Below, in pieces: positions 38,021 to 46,684 of a DNA stretch of 53,290 bases. Below the pieces are notes generated by a model. That model had not been told where the DNA came from, did not search any database, and saw nothing but the letters and a program-made list of their open reading frames with translations. Source of the DNA: Candidatus Poribacteria bacterium (GTDB lineage: Bacteria > Poribacteria > WGA-4E > WGA-3G); the NCBI GenBank assembly GCA_028824125.1, contig JAPPES010000119.1, positions 1 to 53,290 of the forward strand, in the 5' to 3' direction. Within the stretch, counting starts at the first letter, position 1, and each line of letters starts with the position of its first letter. A program made the translations under genes and the position numbers.

Positions 38021-41000
38021 TTACTTCAAAATTACCATTTTGCGCAGTTGTGAAATAGAATCCGCCTGCAGTTGATAGAAATAGGCACCGCTTGCAATCT
38101 GTTCTCCCACGCTATTGCGACCATCCCAATATACTGCACGTTCTCTGTCTGTATAATAACCTGCTGCCTGATGCCCAAGCATAAGTGTACGGACTATACT
38201 ACCTCTCGTATCATAAATTGTAATCTGAACATCGCTGGCGTTTGCCAATTGATACGGTATCCACGTTTCCGGGTTAAACGGATTTGGGTAGTTTGGCAAC
38301 AACGCAGTTGTTTCTGGACGCATCTTAAGTAAAAGATTTTGTAGCACACGGATACCTCTGCGGAAAGCAGGACTACCATCATCTGCTTGCATTGCTTGTG
38401 TAATCCAACTTTGGGTTTGGTTGGCAGTTAGATTGTTGACAGCATGTGCAGTTAAGTTTTCTTCATTGAGGTGACTAGCAACTGCCACTAAATCCTGGAT
38501 ATTAACAGTGCCATCACTGTTGATGTCTGCTCTCTCGTTCGACGCGTCGAACGCAGCAACGAGGACAAGATCAAGAATGTTAATCACACCGTCTTTGTTG
38601 ACATCAGATTGGGAAAGGACAAGATCAAGAGTGTTAATCTCACTATCTTTGTTAACATCAGATTCAGCATAGACATTACCATCATCCACCTTAAATCTGA
38701 TAATTTCAGTGAAGTCTGCCCGCAGACTGTTGCCTGCTTTATCACTTACATTCATTGCGGCAAGTCCCCACGTTCCAGGCGCACTGCCAACCGGTAAAAT
38801 AATCGTCTTATAGTAAGTTTGGTAAACTGTAGGATCGCCTCTGAAGTAGATTATAGAATAATCTTCGTTTGAAATCCAATGCCAAGATTGATGCATTACG
38901 CCTTGGGGATCACGTAAAAATATGTCTGAATTTGAATACCCACTAATATCATCCTTTATCTTGAATGTAATATCAATTCGTGTTTCGCCATTTGGCGCGT
39001 CAGGATTCGTCGGTTCTGCCTTTATAGTAATCTGATTTAAATCAAGTTCAGGCGGAGTGTTATCCGGATTTGTTGTCTGAATGTCAATAGTAGCTGGTAA
39101 CTCATCAATAATTTTCTCTTCATCATTTAGAGCATGGTTCGGATCGGTAAAAAATATTCCTTGTGCGTTGAACGCTGAATCTATCATAAGGATATAGTTA
39201 AGGGAGTATGTCCCACTCTGGAAGTAATCTGGAAAAATGAGTCCAACACTTGCTTTATTAGTTTCAGAATTATACGTTCCCTGACTCTCGATACGAGAAT
39301 AGGTTTCCCTACTTTCGTCGTTCATATTTGCGAAGACCTGATCCACTTTATTTTTTTCAATAACCTGCCATTGAGCGGTAACGATCTGATAAGGTCTACC
39401 TTCTTTAGTCGTTTCCTTTGACAAAGAGAGGCGCATAGAGTTTTTGACATACTCGGGAGGATCACAATCAGCAAGTGGGTTATCTATATACAATTTCCAT
39501 CCAAAATCAGTTTGTGATTCATGCCGCTCATTGCCGTGGGCATCACTGAGTGTAATTGAGTCTGGTCCCCAGTAACCATCCGCAGCATATTTTGATATTT
39601 TTCCAACTCCACGCAAAATGTATCCAGTGCGGACCCTGTTGCCATAAGGGGCGATAGGGTAAAGCCACATATCAAAAAAGGTGCCTTTTTTACTGAAAAC
39701 TCTGAAAGGTGATGCTTGAGCAGAATCTAAGTCACTCTCTCTATGAATTTCAATCTCTATCGTGATTTGTTTATCTTGCTCTGGTTCTCCTTCAACTTGT
39801 GTGTCAACACGTATAATGCGTCCCGGATAGACATAGTCGGGATAGAGATTGTAGACTTCAAACGTCAAATCTTCGCGTATCTTTGCAATATAACGTGTGC
39901 CGTGCATGATACGGTTTTGAATGAATTCATATTTAGCAGGTGAACGAGAACGTAACTTGTCAGGTCTAACGATGTAAAAACTAATACTTTCTGCCATATC
40001 CTCATTCGGATTTATGCCATGTGCATAAGCGGATACAAACTCGGTCTGTTTAGTGGTGGACCACCCATCTTTATCGTCCGGATTTCTGTACCAACCACCG
40101 AGTTCAATCCAATCCTGTTTAAGCTGTTCGTCAAAAAGATGTGCCCACAAAAAATGTGCTTTTTCATGTAGGATTAGACGGTGCATATAGTCAAGTCCTT
40201 GACCTTTAAACGCGGATTCCATAAATTCAATGTAACCCGCACTCGGCCATGCAACCGCAGGTGCAGTCGGATAAAGTGGATGTGGTGTTCCATCTAAACG
40301 TCTAATGAGGTATTTCAGTCCAGGTGTTTTGAGCATGCCTTGCGGAAATTCCTCAAACATAGACACGAGTGCCATCAGTTCTTCGTTTTTGAATTCAGAG
40401 AAACGCCCCGCATGTTCGCCTGTCGTGAACCTGGTGAGCTGTGTGTAATCTGGTACATTAACACTCACAGCATAGCGCTCATGCAGTATATAATCTATAG
40501 CATCTCTGTCTGCTCCATTATCTGTTACATACCGAACCACAGCATGATGGAGCCGTTTGGAGAAGTATTTACCGCGCACACCCTCAATTTCCGCTAATAA
40601 AGGTTGAGCGTAATTAAAAGCCTCTGCAGCAACAGTGACAACCTTTGTATCCCCTTGAAATTCAATATCAATATCATCTTGGATGTGTCTGTTACTGAGT
40701 TTCCATAGTGAGATCGGCACTGTAGGACCTTTATCATAAAGTTTGTTTTTATCTTGTGGTATAGATTCAAAGGTTTGTAGCAACTTGTATGCGTGTGCGT
40801 CGCTCCATTCCGTACCAAGATGAACGGAATACCTTTTCATCAACCATATTGATGCACTGTGTGATGATATCTCTACTTGTTCATCAAGTATCGTTACTTG
40901 TACAGGTTCAACAACGGTAACACTTTCTTGTCCTTCAGGTGTTTCGTCTATCTGCCAACTATAGTTAAAAGCGTCACTTTGAAAGACAATCACACAGAAA

Positions 41001-41038
41001 AAGATAACTAAAAATAACATAAAAAAAGCTGTTTTCAT
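38021..41038 (-). CDS. secreted metallopeptidase with dockerin repeats and sorting tail
   Basis: 1005 residues from ATG 41038 (AAGGA upstream). A signal peptide (MKTAFFMLFLVIFFCVIVFQ) is followed by a catalytic region with HEKAH at 291-295 and a downstream Glu in NEDMAES (about 349), a gluzincin-type layout recalling anthrax lethal factor-like peptidases. Beta-sandwich-like regions follow to about 780. Dockerin-type calcium loops come next (SDVNKDSEINTLDLVL, SDVNKDGVINILDLVL, ADINSDGTVNIQDLV). The C-terminal 90 residues are a FlgD-like sorting tail (NPFNPETWIPYQL to LRKMVILK). Probably cell-surface or exported. Confidence 0.88.
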   Translation of the reverse strand: MKTAFFMLFLVIFFCVIVFQSDAFNYSWQIDETPEGQESVTVVEPVQVTILDEQVEISSHSASIWLMKRYSVHLGTEWSDAHAYKLLQTFESIPQDKNKLYDKGPTVPISLWKLSNRHIQDDIDIEFQGDTKVVTVAAEAFNYAQPLLAEIEGVRGKYFSKRLHHAVVRYVTDNGADRDAIDYILHERYAVSVNVPDYTQLTRFTTGEHAGRFSEFKNEELMALVSMFEEFPQGMLKTPGLKYLIRRLDGTPHPLYPTAPAVAWPSAGYIEFMESAFKGQGLDYMHRLILHEKAHFLWAHLFDEQLKQDWIELGGWYRNPDDKDGWSTTKQTEFVSAYAHGINPNEDMAESISFYIVRPDKLRSRSPAKYEFIQNRIMHGTRYIAKIREDLTFEVYNLYPDYVYPGRIIRVDTQVEGEPEQDKQITIEIEIHRESDLDSAQASPFRVFSKKGTFFDMWLYPIAPYGNRVRTGYILRGVGKISKYAADGYWGPDSITLSDAHGNERHESQTDFGWKLYIDNPLADCDPPEYVKNSMRLSLSKETTKEGRPYQIVTAQWQVIEKNKVDQVFANMNDESRETYSRIESQGTYNSETNKASVGLIFPDYFQSGTYSLNYILMIDSAFNAQGIFFTDPNHALNDEEKIIDELPATIDIQTTNPDNTPPELDLNQITIKAEPTNPDAPNGETRIDITFKIKDDISGYSNSDIFLRDPQGVMHQSWHWISNEDYSIIYFRGDPTVYQTYYKTIILPVGSAPGTWGLAAMNVSDKAGNSLRADFTEIIRFKVDDGNVYAESDVNKDSEINTLDLVLSQSDVNKDGVINILDLVLVAAFDASNERADINSDGTVNIQDLVAVASHLNEENLTAHAVNNLTANQTQSWITQAMQADDGSPAFRRGIRVLQNLLLKMRPETTALLPNYPNPFNPETWIPYQLANASDVQITIYDTRGSIVRTLMLGHQAAGYYTDRERAVYWDGRNSVGEQIASGAYFYQLQADSISQLRKMVILK

Positions 41039-41063
41039 GATGTTTTCCTTGATCAATATTAAT

Positions 41064-41127
41064 TTTTCAACCCGAAATCTATCTCAACCGTATAAGGCTT
41101 AGCATCTATCAAATCTTTATGAGATTC
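41064..41127 (-). pseudogene. fragment of pncB 3' end (third copy)
   Basis: 64 bp matching the last part of pncB (shared tttagcatct/cttagcatct then caaatctttatgagattc). It sits between the desaturase stop and the peptidase gene. Shared bases ccgtataag(g/a)cttagcatct make it closer to the copy at 42433-42596 than to pncB itself. Confidence 0.75.
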
Positions 41128-41183
41128 CTGTGCCGTTAGGACGGGGTTAGTTTTACTTTCAGTCTAACCCATATCAACATTCA

Positions 41184-42368
41184 CTACACTCCAATAGCCG
41201 TTTCGCACATGTCATTCTGAAGTAACCACACCGAAACTGCCTGAACGATGATTTGATTTGCCCGTTCAACAATCGGATTTAAAGATGAAATGTGAGTAAA
41301 CATGTTTTGTGCTTTATCTGTAAGATTTCCTATTTTCGGTAGCTCAAGAATCTTCATCTCTTTTAGAAATACTTCAACCTCTGCCTGCCCAATGCGGGCG
41401 CGTCTACGGAGTTCTTCTAATTTTGGCGTATGTGCCCATACTTGCAAAACTGTTTTGCTGATCTGCTCAACTGAAAAACTCGCAGCAAGTTGCTGAGCAG
41501 CGTTTTCTATGGTAGCGAGAGACATTCTACGTTTACCCGCAACGACATGCGCGGGTGGTAAGCGAAGGTCCCAAACGATTCTAAAAACGGACAAAATTTT
41601 CAAAATATAATACGTGATGTCAATTTGCCACCAACGAAAACCTTGTGGGGCTGCACTTGGAAAATGATGATGATTGTTATGCCATCCTTCTCCGAGTGTA
41701 ATGATTGCAAGAAAAATATTGTTGCGAGAATTATCTCCGGTGTCATAACGTTGTTTCCCATAAATGTGGGAAAGAGAATTGATAGCAAAAGTTCCGTGAT
41801 ATAGAAGCACAGTACTTATTATAAAACCCACGACAAGTCCAGACCAGCCGGCAATTGCCCAAATGAAAATACCTAAAAATGATGCCGGTAGTGAATGGAA
41901 TTTTCCAAGCCAAACAAGTTCAGGATATTTTCGGAAGTCCTTTATCAGACTGTAATCTACACTCAGCCCGCGTTTACACAAAATCCAACCTATATGGGAG
42001 TACCAAAATCCGTGTTTAACTGGTGAATGTACATCTTGTTCTGTGTCTGAATACTTATGATGTTCTCGATGTTTCGCTGCCCACCAGAGTGTGCCTCGTT
42101 GTGCTGAACTCTGTCCGAGAAATGCCAAAAAGAATTGGAAGCCGCGGCTTGTTTTGAATGCCCGATGAGAAAAATAACGATGAAATCCTGCCGTGATACC
42201 AAACATACGGATAACGTAAAGAATGCCGCATATAATCCAATCGGTGGGTTGGACATCTACCCAAAAGATGGCAAAACATGCAAGGTGAACTAATATAAAA
42301 GGTATAGGTTGAGGATGAACAATGTCCGCCGCATCGGCGGAACGCGAATTGCTTGGTTCTTTAGACAC
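41184..42368 (-). CDS. acyl-CoA/fatty acid delta-9 type desaturase
   Basis: 394 residues. Membrane di-iron enzyme that introduces a cis double bond into acyl chains. Three histidine boxes are clear: HRYFSH, HREHHKYSD and HNNHHHFP, between hydrophobic segments. After the usual end of the domain (RLPPAHVVAGKRR) there is a C-terminal helical extension of about 115 residues with no metal motif. GTG start with AAGGAG upstream. It is flanked on both sides by pncB-derived fragments. Confidence 0.93.
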   Translation of the reverse strand: MSKEPSNSRSADAADIVHPQPIPFILVHLACFAIFWVDVQPTDWIICGILYVIRMFGITAGFHRYFSHRAFKTSRGFQFFLAFLGQSSAQRGTLWWAAKHREHHKYSDTEQDVHSPVKHGFWYSHIGWILCKRGLSVDYSLIKDFRKYPELVWLGKFHSLPASFLGIFIWAIAGWSGLVVGFIISTVLLYHGTFAINSLSHIYGKQRYDTGDNSRNNIFLAIITLGEGWHNNHHHFPSAAPQGFRWWQIDITYYILKILSVFRIVWDLRLPPAHVVAGKRRMSLATIENAAQQLAASFSVEQISKTVLQVWAHTPKLEELRRRARIGQAEVEVFLKEMKILELPKIGNLTDKAQNMFTHISSLNPIVERANQIIVQAVSVWLLQNDMCETAIGV

Positions 42369-42432
42369 TATCGTGATTCTCCTTGTTAGGCTGTTGCCTA
42401 CGAAATTTGCGAAAGTTCTTGTTAATATATTT

Positions 42433-42596
42433 TTTTCAACATCGGATGTATTTCAACCGTATAAGACTTAGCATCTGTCAAATCTTTATGAGATTCATCT
42501 AATTTCATAAGTTCTGTCCTTGTTCCTGAACGTCTGTCAGATTTAGAAAATTATACACCAATTCTCTGTTCTTGACAACGGGAATTAAGAGCGGTT
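42433..42596 (-). pseudogene. decayed duplicate of pncB 3' end
   Basis: 164 bp aligning end to end with 43467-43633 at about 85% by eye. A four-base deletion breaks the frame after NLTDVQEQ. It lies directly downstream of Uma2 copy 1 and supplies that gene's last codons and stop: aaccgctcttaa is read as Asn-Arg-Ser-stop, while pncB reads the same bases in another frame. Confidence 0.85.
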
Positions 42597-43394
42597 GGAA
42601 AGTTGGGCACGGAGGCGTTCTAACTCGGTTTCTAACGCCTGTCTTCGTTCAGCTTCTTCTTTGGCGAGTCGTTCAGCTTCTTCGGCACGTTCCTCTGCTT
42701 CTTCAGCGCGTTCTTCCGCTTCTATTCGCAATTGTTCCTCTTCCGTAGAGGTTGTAAGCGGGGTGCCATCCGGCAGATACGGGCGCAAAAGCCTAACGTG
42801 TGTTGTCTGATCCTCCTTCCAGCGAAACCAGAGATTCAACACTTCGCTGAACAAGCCCCCTTCCGCATCTGGATTCATCTCTACAATGTCTCCCGATGGA
42901 CTCCGCCGCCACCCCTGAAATTCTGCAGGTTTTTTCATTTCAGGTTGATGGATAAAGTATTCTTGAACGCCTATATCGTTCAGATACACGCCGACTTTCT
43001 CATTCCGATCTTGATGTACAGTTGAATCAGAGAGAAACTCAAAGACAGCAACAGGGGCTGCCCCTTCTGCCCACGTATAGAAACTGCGACGTAGTGGGTA
43101 TTTATCAACACCAAAAACAATGTGGATATCAGGGGCGACACATTTTGTAATATCCCCTTCACTATAATAGATAAAACTGTCAACGGCAATGTGAACCAAT
43201 TCGTTAATTGCAAAATATCGTTTGAGTTGATCAGAAAATGTAGTAATCTGCTCAGCGTGAAAATCAGTCGCGGCCATAGGTTCATCGTCCTCACACGGAT
43301 AACCTTCAATGTAAATGGTCGGTTTTCCAATCGCTTTTGGAAAGGTGGGCATATACTTTTTTTGCTTAAATTCAAAGTCGTTTAGGGTATTCAT
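42585..43394 (-). CDS. Uma2-family (DUF820) PD-(D/E)XK nuclease, copy 1
   Basis: 269 residues. The nuclease core shows VAPDIHIVFG, PVAVFEFLSDSTVHQDRNEK and the Uma2-typical YLNDIGVQEYFIHQPEM, giving the expected Asp, Glu and Lys. The C-terminal 60 residues are an Ala/Glu/Arg coiled coil with repeated AEERAEE units. ATG with GGGAG upstream. It is about three quarters identical to the copy at 50239-51072. It lies 63 bp downstream of pncB and is followed by a duplicate of the pncB end. The cellular role of the family is not established. Confidence 0.9.
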   Translation of the reverse strand: MNTLNDFEFKQKKYMPTFPKAIGKPTIYIEGYPCEDDEPMAATDFHAEQITTFSDQLKRYFAINELVHIAVDSFIYYSEGDITKCVAPDIHIVFGVDKYPLRRSFYTWAEGAAPVAVFEFLSDSTVHQDRNEKVGVYLNDIGVQEYFIHQPEMKKPAEFQGWRRSPSGDIVEMNPDAEGGLFSEVLNLWFRWKEDQTTHVRLLRPYLPDGTPLTTSTEEEQLRIEAEERAEEAEERAEEAERLAKEEAERRQALETELERLRAQLSNRS

Positions 43395-43457
43395 TATTTT
43401 CTCCCTTGTATATCAGAACGGTAAGATGGTTAAAGGGGAATGTCCATGTTTTCGTTA

Positions 43458-44837
43458 CTATTTTGTTTTCAACCCTGAATGCATTTCAACTGGATACGGT
43501 TTAGCATCTGTCAAATCTTTATGAGATTCATCCAATTTCGCGAGTTCTGTCCTTGTCCGTTCCTGAATGTCTGTCAGATTTGGAAAATTATATACCAATT
43601 CTCCGTCTTTGACAATGGAAATTAAGAGCGGTTCTCCAGCAGAGATCGGTTCATCCCAAAGCATTATATAGTCTTTGCAGTAATTTCCATCTGCGTCAGT
43701 TTGCCGATAAACTTGTTTTCTTCCTGGGATAGTAGCTTTGGCAGGTTCATCAAGCGTCTGTTTACCAACAGGGATCCCGTCGCGTTCAACTAATTTGTAG
43801 ACACCTCCGAGCGCGGAAGGTCCACCCTCACCTGTCCGAGAATCAAAGTTAGCACCAGTCGCAAGACGTGTGCCGACTCCGAAGCCATCAATCGGCGCCC
43901 CTTCTTTAAGTAATTTGTCTATCTCAAATTCATCAAGATCATGGCTGGCGATAATCTGCACATAATCAAGTCCTGATGCATCAAAGATATTACGAACTTC
44001 CTTACTGAGCGTCAAAAGATCACCGCTATCTAATCTTACTGCTTTGAGTTGGGTACCACGCGCTGCCATCTCATGTGCAACAATGCACGCGTTTCTCGCG
44101 CCCTGTAACGTATCGTAGGTATCAATTAGAAGTGTTGTGTTGTGCGGGAAGATGTTAGCATAATCTCGGAATGCATCAACCTCTGTTGGTCGTTCCATAA
44201 CAAATTTATGTGCCATCGTACCGACGTAGGGGATATCGAAATAACGCCCTGCAAGCACAAGCGATGTGCCGCTTGCACCGCCGATGAATGAAGCGCGCGC
44301 AGCAAGAATACCCGCGTCTCTGCCGTGTGCGCGTCTTGCTCCGAAATCGAAAACTGGCTTTTCCTTTGCTGCATGCACAATTCGTGAGGCTTTTGTGGCA
44401 ATTAACGTTTGAAAGTTCATCACGCAAAGCAGGTAGGTTTCAAAAAGTTGAACGTCACGGGATCTACCGGTCACATTGATAATCGGTTCGTTGCGGAAAA
44501 CAGGAGTACCTTCAAGGACAGCATAAATAGAACCGTCAAACTGGAAATCTTTCAACGACTCCAGGTAATCTTTGTGCAATTCTCCGCGTTTGGCTAACCA
44601 GTTGAGCGTATCATCCGTAAAGCTCAAATTCAGAATGTAGTGGATAACCTGTTCAAGACCTGCTGCAATCAGATATTCGCCTTGCGGAATTCTACGGACA
44701 TAGTAATTAGCGGTAATGATAGAATTGTTTTGGTTTTTAAAATCTGCTTGTCCCATTGTAAGTTGATAGTAGTCAACAAACAGTGCCATCTCGGATTCAG
44801 TCAACAAGGAGGATTTTGGAGAGGTTTTGATGTTCAT
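43458..44837 (-). CDS. pncB: nicotinate phosphoribosyltransferase
   Basis: 459 residues. Makes nicotinate mononucleotide from nicotinate and PRPP for NAD salvage, feeding NadD. Family features seen are DYYQLTMGQADF at the N-terminus, FGARRAHGRDAGILAARASFIGGASGTS split over the active site, RLDSGDL and ASHDLDEFEIDKLL. ATG start. The last 170 bp of the gene occur again, in part or whole, at four other places in the window, all next to Uma2 or the desaturase. Confidence 0.95.
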   Translation of the reverse strand: MNIKTSPKSSLLTESEMALFVDYYQLTMGQADFKNQNNSIITANYYVRRIPQGEYLIAAGLEQVIHYILNLSFTDDTLNWLAKRGELHKDYLESLKDFQFDGSIYAVLEGTPVFRNEPIINVTGRSRDVQLFETYLLCVMNFQTLIATKASRIVHAAKEKPVFDFGARRAHGRDAGILAARASFIGGASGTSLVLAGRYFDIPYVGTMAHKFVMERPTEVDAFRDYANIFPHNTTLLIDTYDTLQGARNACIVAHEMAARGTQLKAVRLDSGDLLTLSKEVRNIFDASGLDYVQIIASHDLDEFEIDKLLKEGAPIDGFGVGTRLATGANFDSRTGEGGPSALGGVYKLVERDGIPVGKQTLDEPAKATIPGRKQVYRQTDADGNYCKDYIMLWDEPISAGEPLLISIVKDGELVYNFPNLTDIQERTRTELAKLDESHKDLTDAKPYPVEMHSGLKTK

Positions 44838-44885
44838 AGCAGTTGATTTCGGTTATAGTAAAATTCTTAAGTATTTAGACGCTGC

Positions 44886-44907
44886 GGTTCGGTTAGAAAA
44901 CCGAACC
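44886..44907. terminator. perfect 9-bp hairpin
   Basis: ggttcggtt-agaa-aaccgaacc, followed by taccggg, in the gap between the CRTAC1-like gene and pncB. The same stem-loop layout with the taccggg tail is found in the nested element at 26650-26669. No U-run, so it may be a dispersed repeat rather than a terminator. Confidence 0.5.
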
Positions 44908-44956
44908 TACCGGGAGTGTTTATATATTTCAGATTTTAGGACAGCTATAACCTGAT

Positions 44957-46684
44957 CTAAGGTTTTTGGGAAATCTGTATACGTTGATTTACCGATACAT
45001 CTTGAAGTGTTTGTGTTTTACCGTTCGACCAGATAACCTGCAGCATCTTAACCTGTGAGGCTTTTCCTAATCCAAATTCAGTAATAAAACTGTTAGCAGA
45101 CATGTAACTTTCACCTGCGTAGATCTCTCGTATCTGTGTAGTCTCTTCTGTTTTCAGTAAGATTTTCGCACCGATAGCGTTTCGATTTAGGTTTGCACCT
45201 ACTAACTCAACATGCAGCCAATTATTGCTGTTACTCAAATCGGTGGCGTTATTCTGCAATAGAGTCGGCTTGTCATAGTTATTGACGATGAATATGTCTA
45301 TGTCGCCATCGTTGTCGTAGTCTCCAAATGCAGCACCACGGCTAACACGCGCGGGTAGGTTGGCAATACCTGTACTTTTACTAACATCACTGAAAGTTCC
45401 GTCACCTTCGTTGCGAAACAGCTGATTGTGTTGTGGGATAAGCACCTCAGGCTGGTCAAGTTTTTGGAAGGTGCTTCCGTTGGCAATAAAAATATCTAAA
45501 TCACCATCATTGTCATAGTCAAAAAGAGAAGTGCCCCATCCAATTTCTTTTAGTGTAACTTCTGCAAGCATAGCAGAATAGGATTCATCTACAAATCGGA
45601 TGTGTTTAGGATTGCTTTTTTCTGTTTCTCTGTTTTCCTGTAACAGATTCCTATAGAGGACATATTCCTGATCAATCCAGTGGCTGATAAAGAGATCAAT
45701 ATCTCCATCTGCATCGTAATCCCCAGCTGCTAAACCCATTGATCCGCGAAAGTCTGCTGCCCATGACTCAGCACTGACATCCGTAAAAGTCCCGTCACCG
45801 TCATTGCGGAAGATGTGGTTTTCAGAAGTATCGTTTGCGATGTACAGGTCCATATCGTTATCATTGTCAAAGTCGCAAAAAATGGCTTGCATACTCCTAC
45901 CACCGGGGGCAGTAACACCTGTTTCAGCCGTAATATCGGAAAATGTTCCGTCCCCGTTGTTTCGGTAAAAAACATTGTCTTGCGATTCAAAAGCGGTGGG
46001 ATTCAAGGCATTCGGCACTAATTTCCCAGATTGTAAAGATTCTTCTTTCTGCTGCTGGAACTGTTCCAGATCATAGTTAACATAGTTACAAACGTACAAA
46101 TCTAAATCGTTGTCACCATCATAATCAGCGAAAGCAGCACCTGTACTCCACAACGGGCACCCGACCCCGGCAATCTTTGTTACATCAGTAAATGTGCCGT
46201 TCCCGTTGTTTTGATAAAGCACGTTTTCGCCATAATTTGTTACATAGAGATCGACGTTGCCATCTCCATTGTAATCTGCGAAAACGCATCCCATGCCGTA
46301 TCCTGTGTCTCCGACCTTCGCAGCAGCTGTAATGTCAGAAAACGTGCCGTTCCCGTTGTTCTGGTACAACACATTCGCAGATGTAGTAGCAGATTCGTTT
46401 AAGTAAGTTGTTTTGAAAGGACCGGGGATGTTTACAATGTAGAGATCAAGATCGCCATCGTTATCTATATCGGCAAAACCTGCTCCTGAACCCATATCTT
46501 CAGGGAGCAAACTGGAACGAACACCTTTTGAGTGCTGGAATCGGATTCCAGCCTCATGTGTTATATCAACAAAAGTAACAGACTGCGCATGTGAGTGTGT
46601 TGTGATAAACATGAGTGCCACAAAGCACAGAACATACCAGCAGGTGTGCCAATCCTTCGTTTTTGTGCCTATATAGGTTTTCAT
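44957..46684 (-). CDS. CRTAC1-like FG-GAP/ASPIC-UnbV protein
   Basis: 575 residues. A signal peptide (residues 13-34, ending SHAQS) leads into at least seven FG-GAP/VCBS blades with calcium motifs such as DIDNDGDLDLYI, DYDGDNDLDLYV and DFDNDNDMDLYI, i.e. a seven-bladed propeller. The C-terminal ASPIC/UnbV domain (GAKILLKTEE...IYAGESYMSANS, VIWSNGKTQTLQDV) completes the CRTAC1 layout. Extracytoplasmic; function unknown. Its ATG overlaps the accC stop as ATGA, so translation is coupled to accC. Confidence 0.93.
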   Translation of the reverse strand: MKTYIGTKTKDWHTCWYVLCFVALMFITTHSHAQSVTFVDITHEAGIRFQHSKGVRSSLLPEDMGSGAGFADIDNDGDLDLYIVNIPGPFKTTYLNESATTSANVLYQNNGNGTFSDITAAAKVGDTGYGMGCVFADYNGDGNVDLYVTNYGENVLYQNNGNGTFTDVTKIAGVGCPLWSTGAAFADYDGDNDLDLYVCNYVNYDLEQFQQQKEESLQSGKLVPNALNPTAFESQDNVFYRNNGDGTFSDITAETGVTAPGGRSMQAIFCDFDNDNDMDLYIANDTSENHIFRNDGDGTFTDVSAESWAADFRGSMGLAAGDYDADGDIDLFISHWIDQEYVLYRNLLQENRETEKSNPKHIRFVDESYSAMLAEVTLKEIGWGTSLFDYDNDGDLDIFIANGSTFQKLDQPEVLIPQHNQLFRNEGDGTFSDVSKSTGIANLPARVSRGAAFGDYDNDGDIDIFIVNNYDKPTLLQNNATDLSNSNNWLHVELVGANLNRNAIGAKILLKTEETTQIREIYAGESYMSANSFITEFGLGKASQVKMLQVIWSNGKTQTLQDVSVNQRIQISQKP

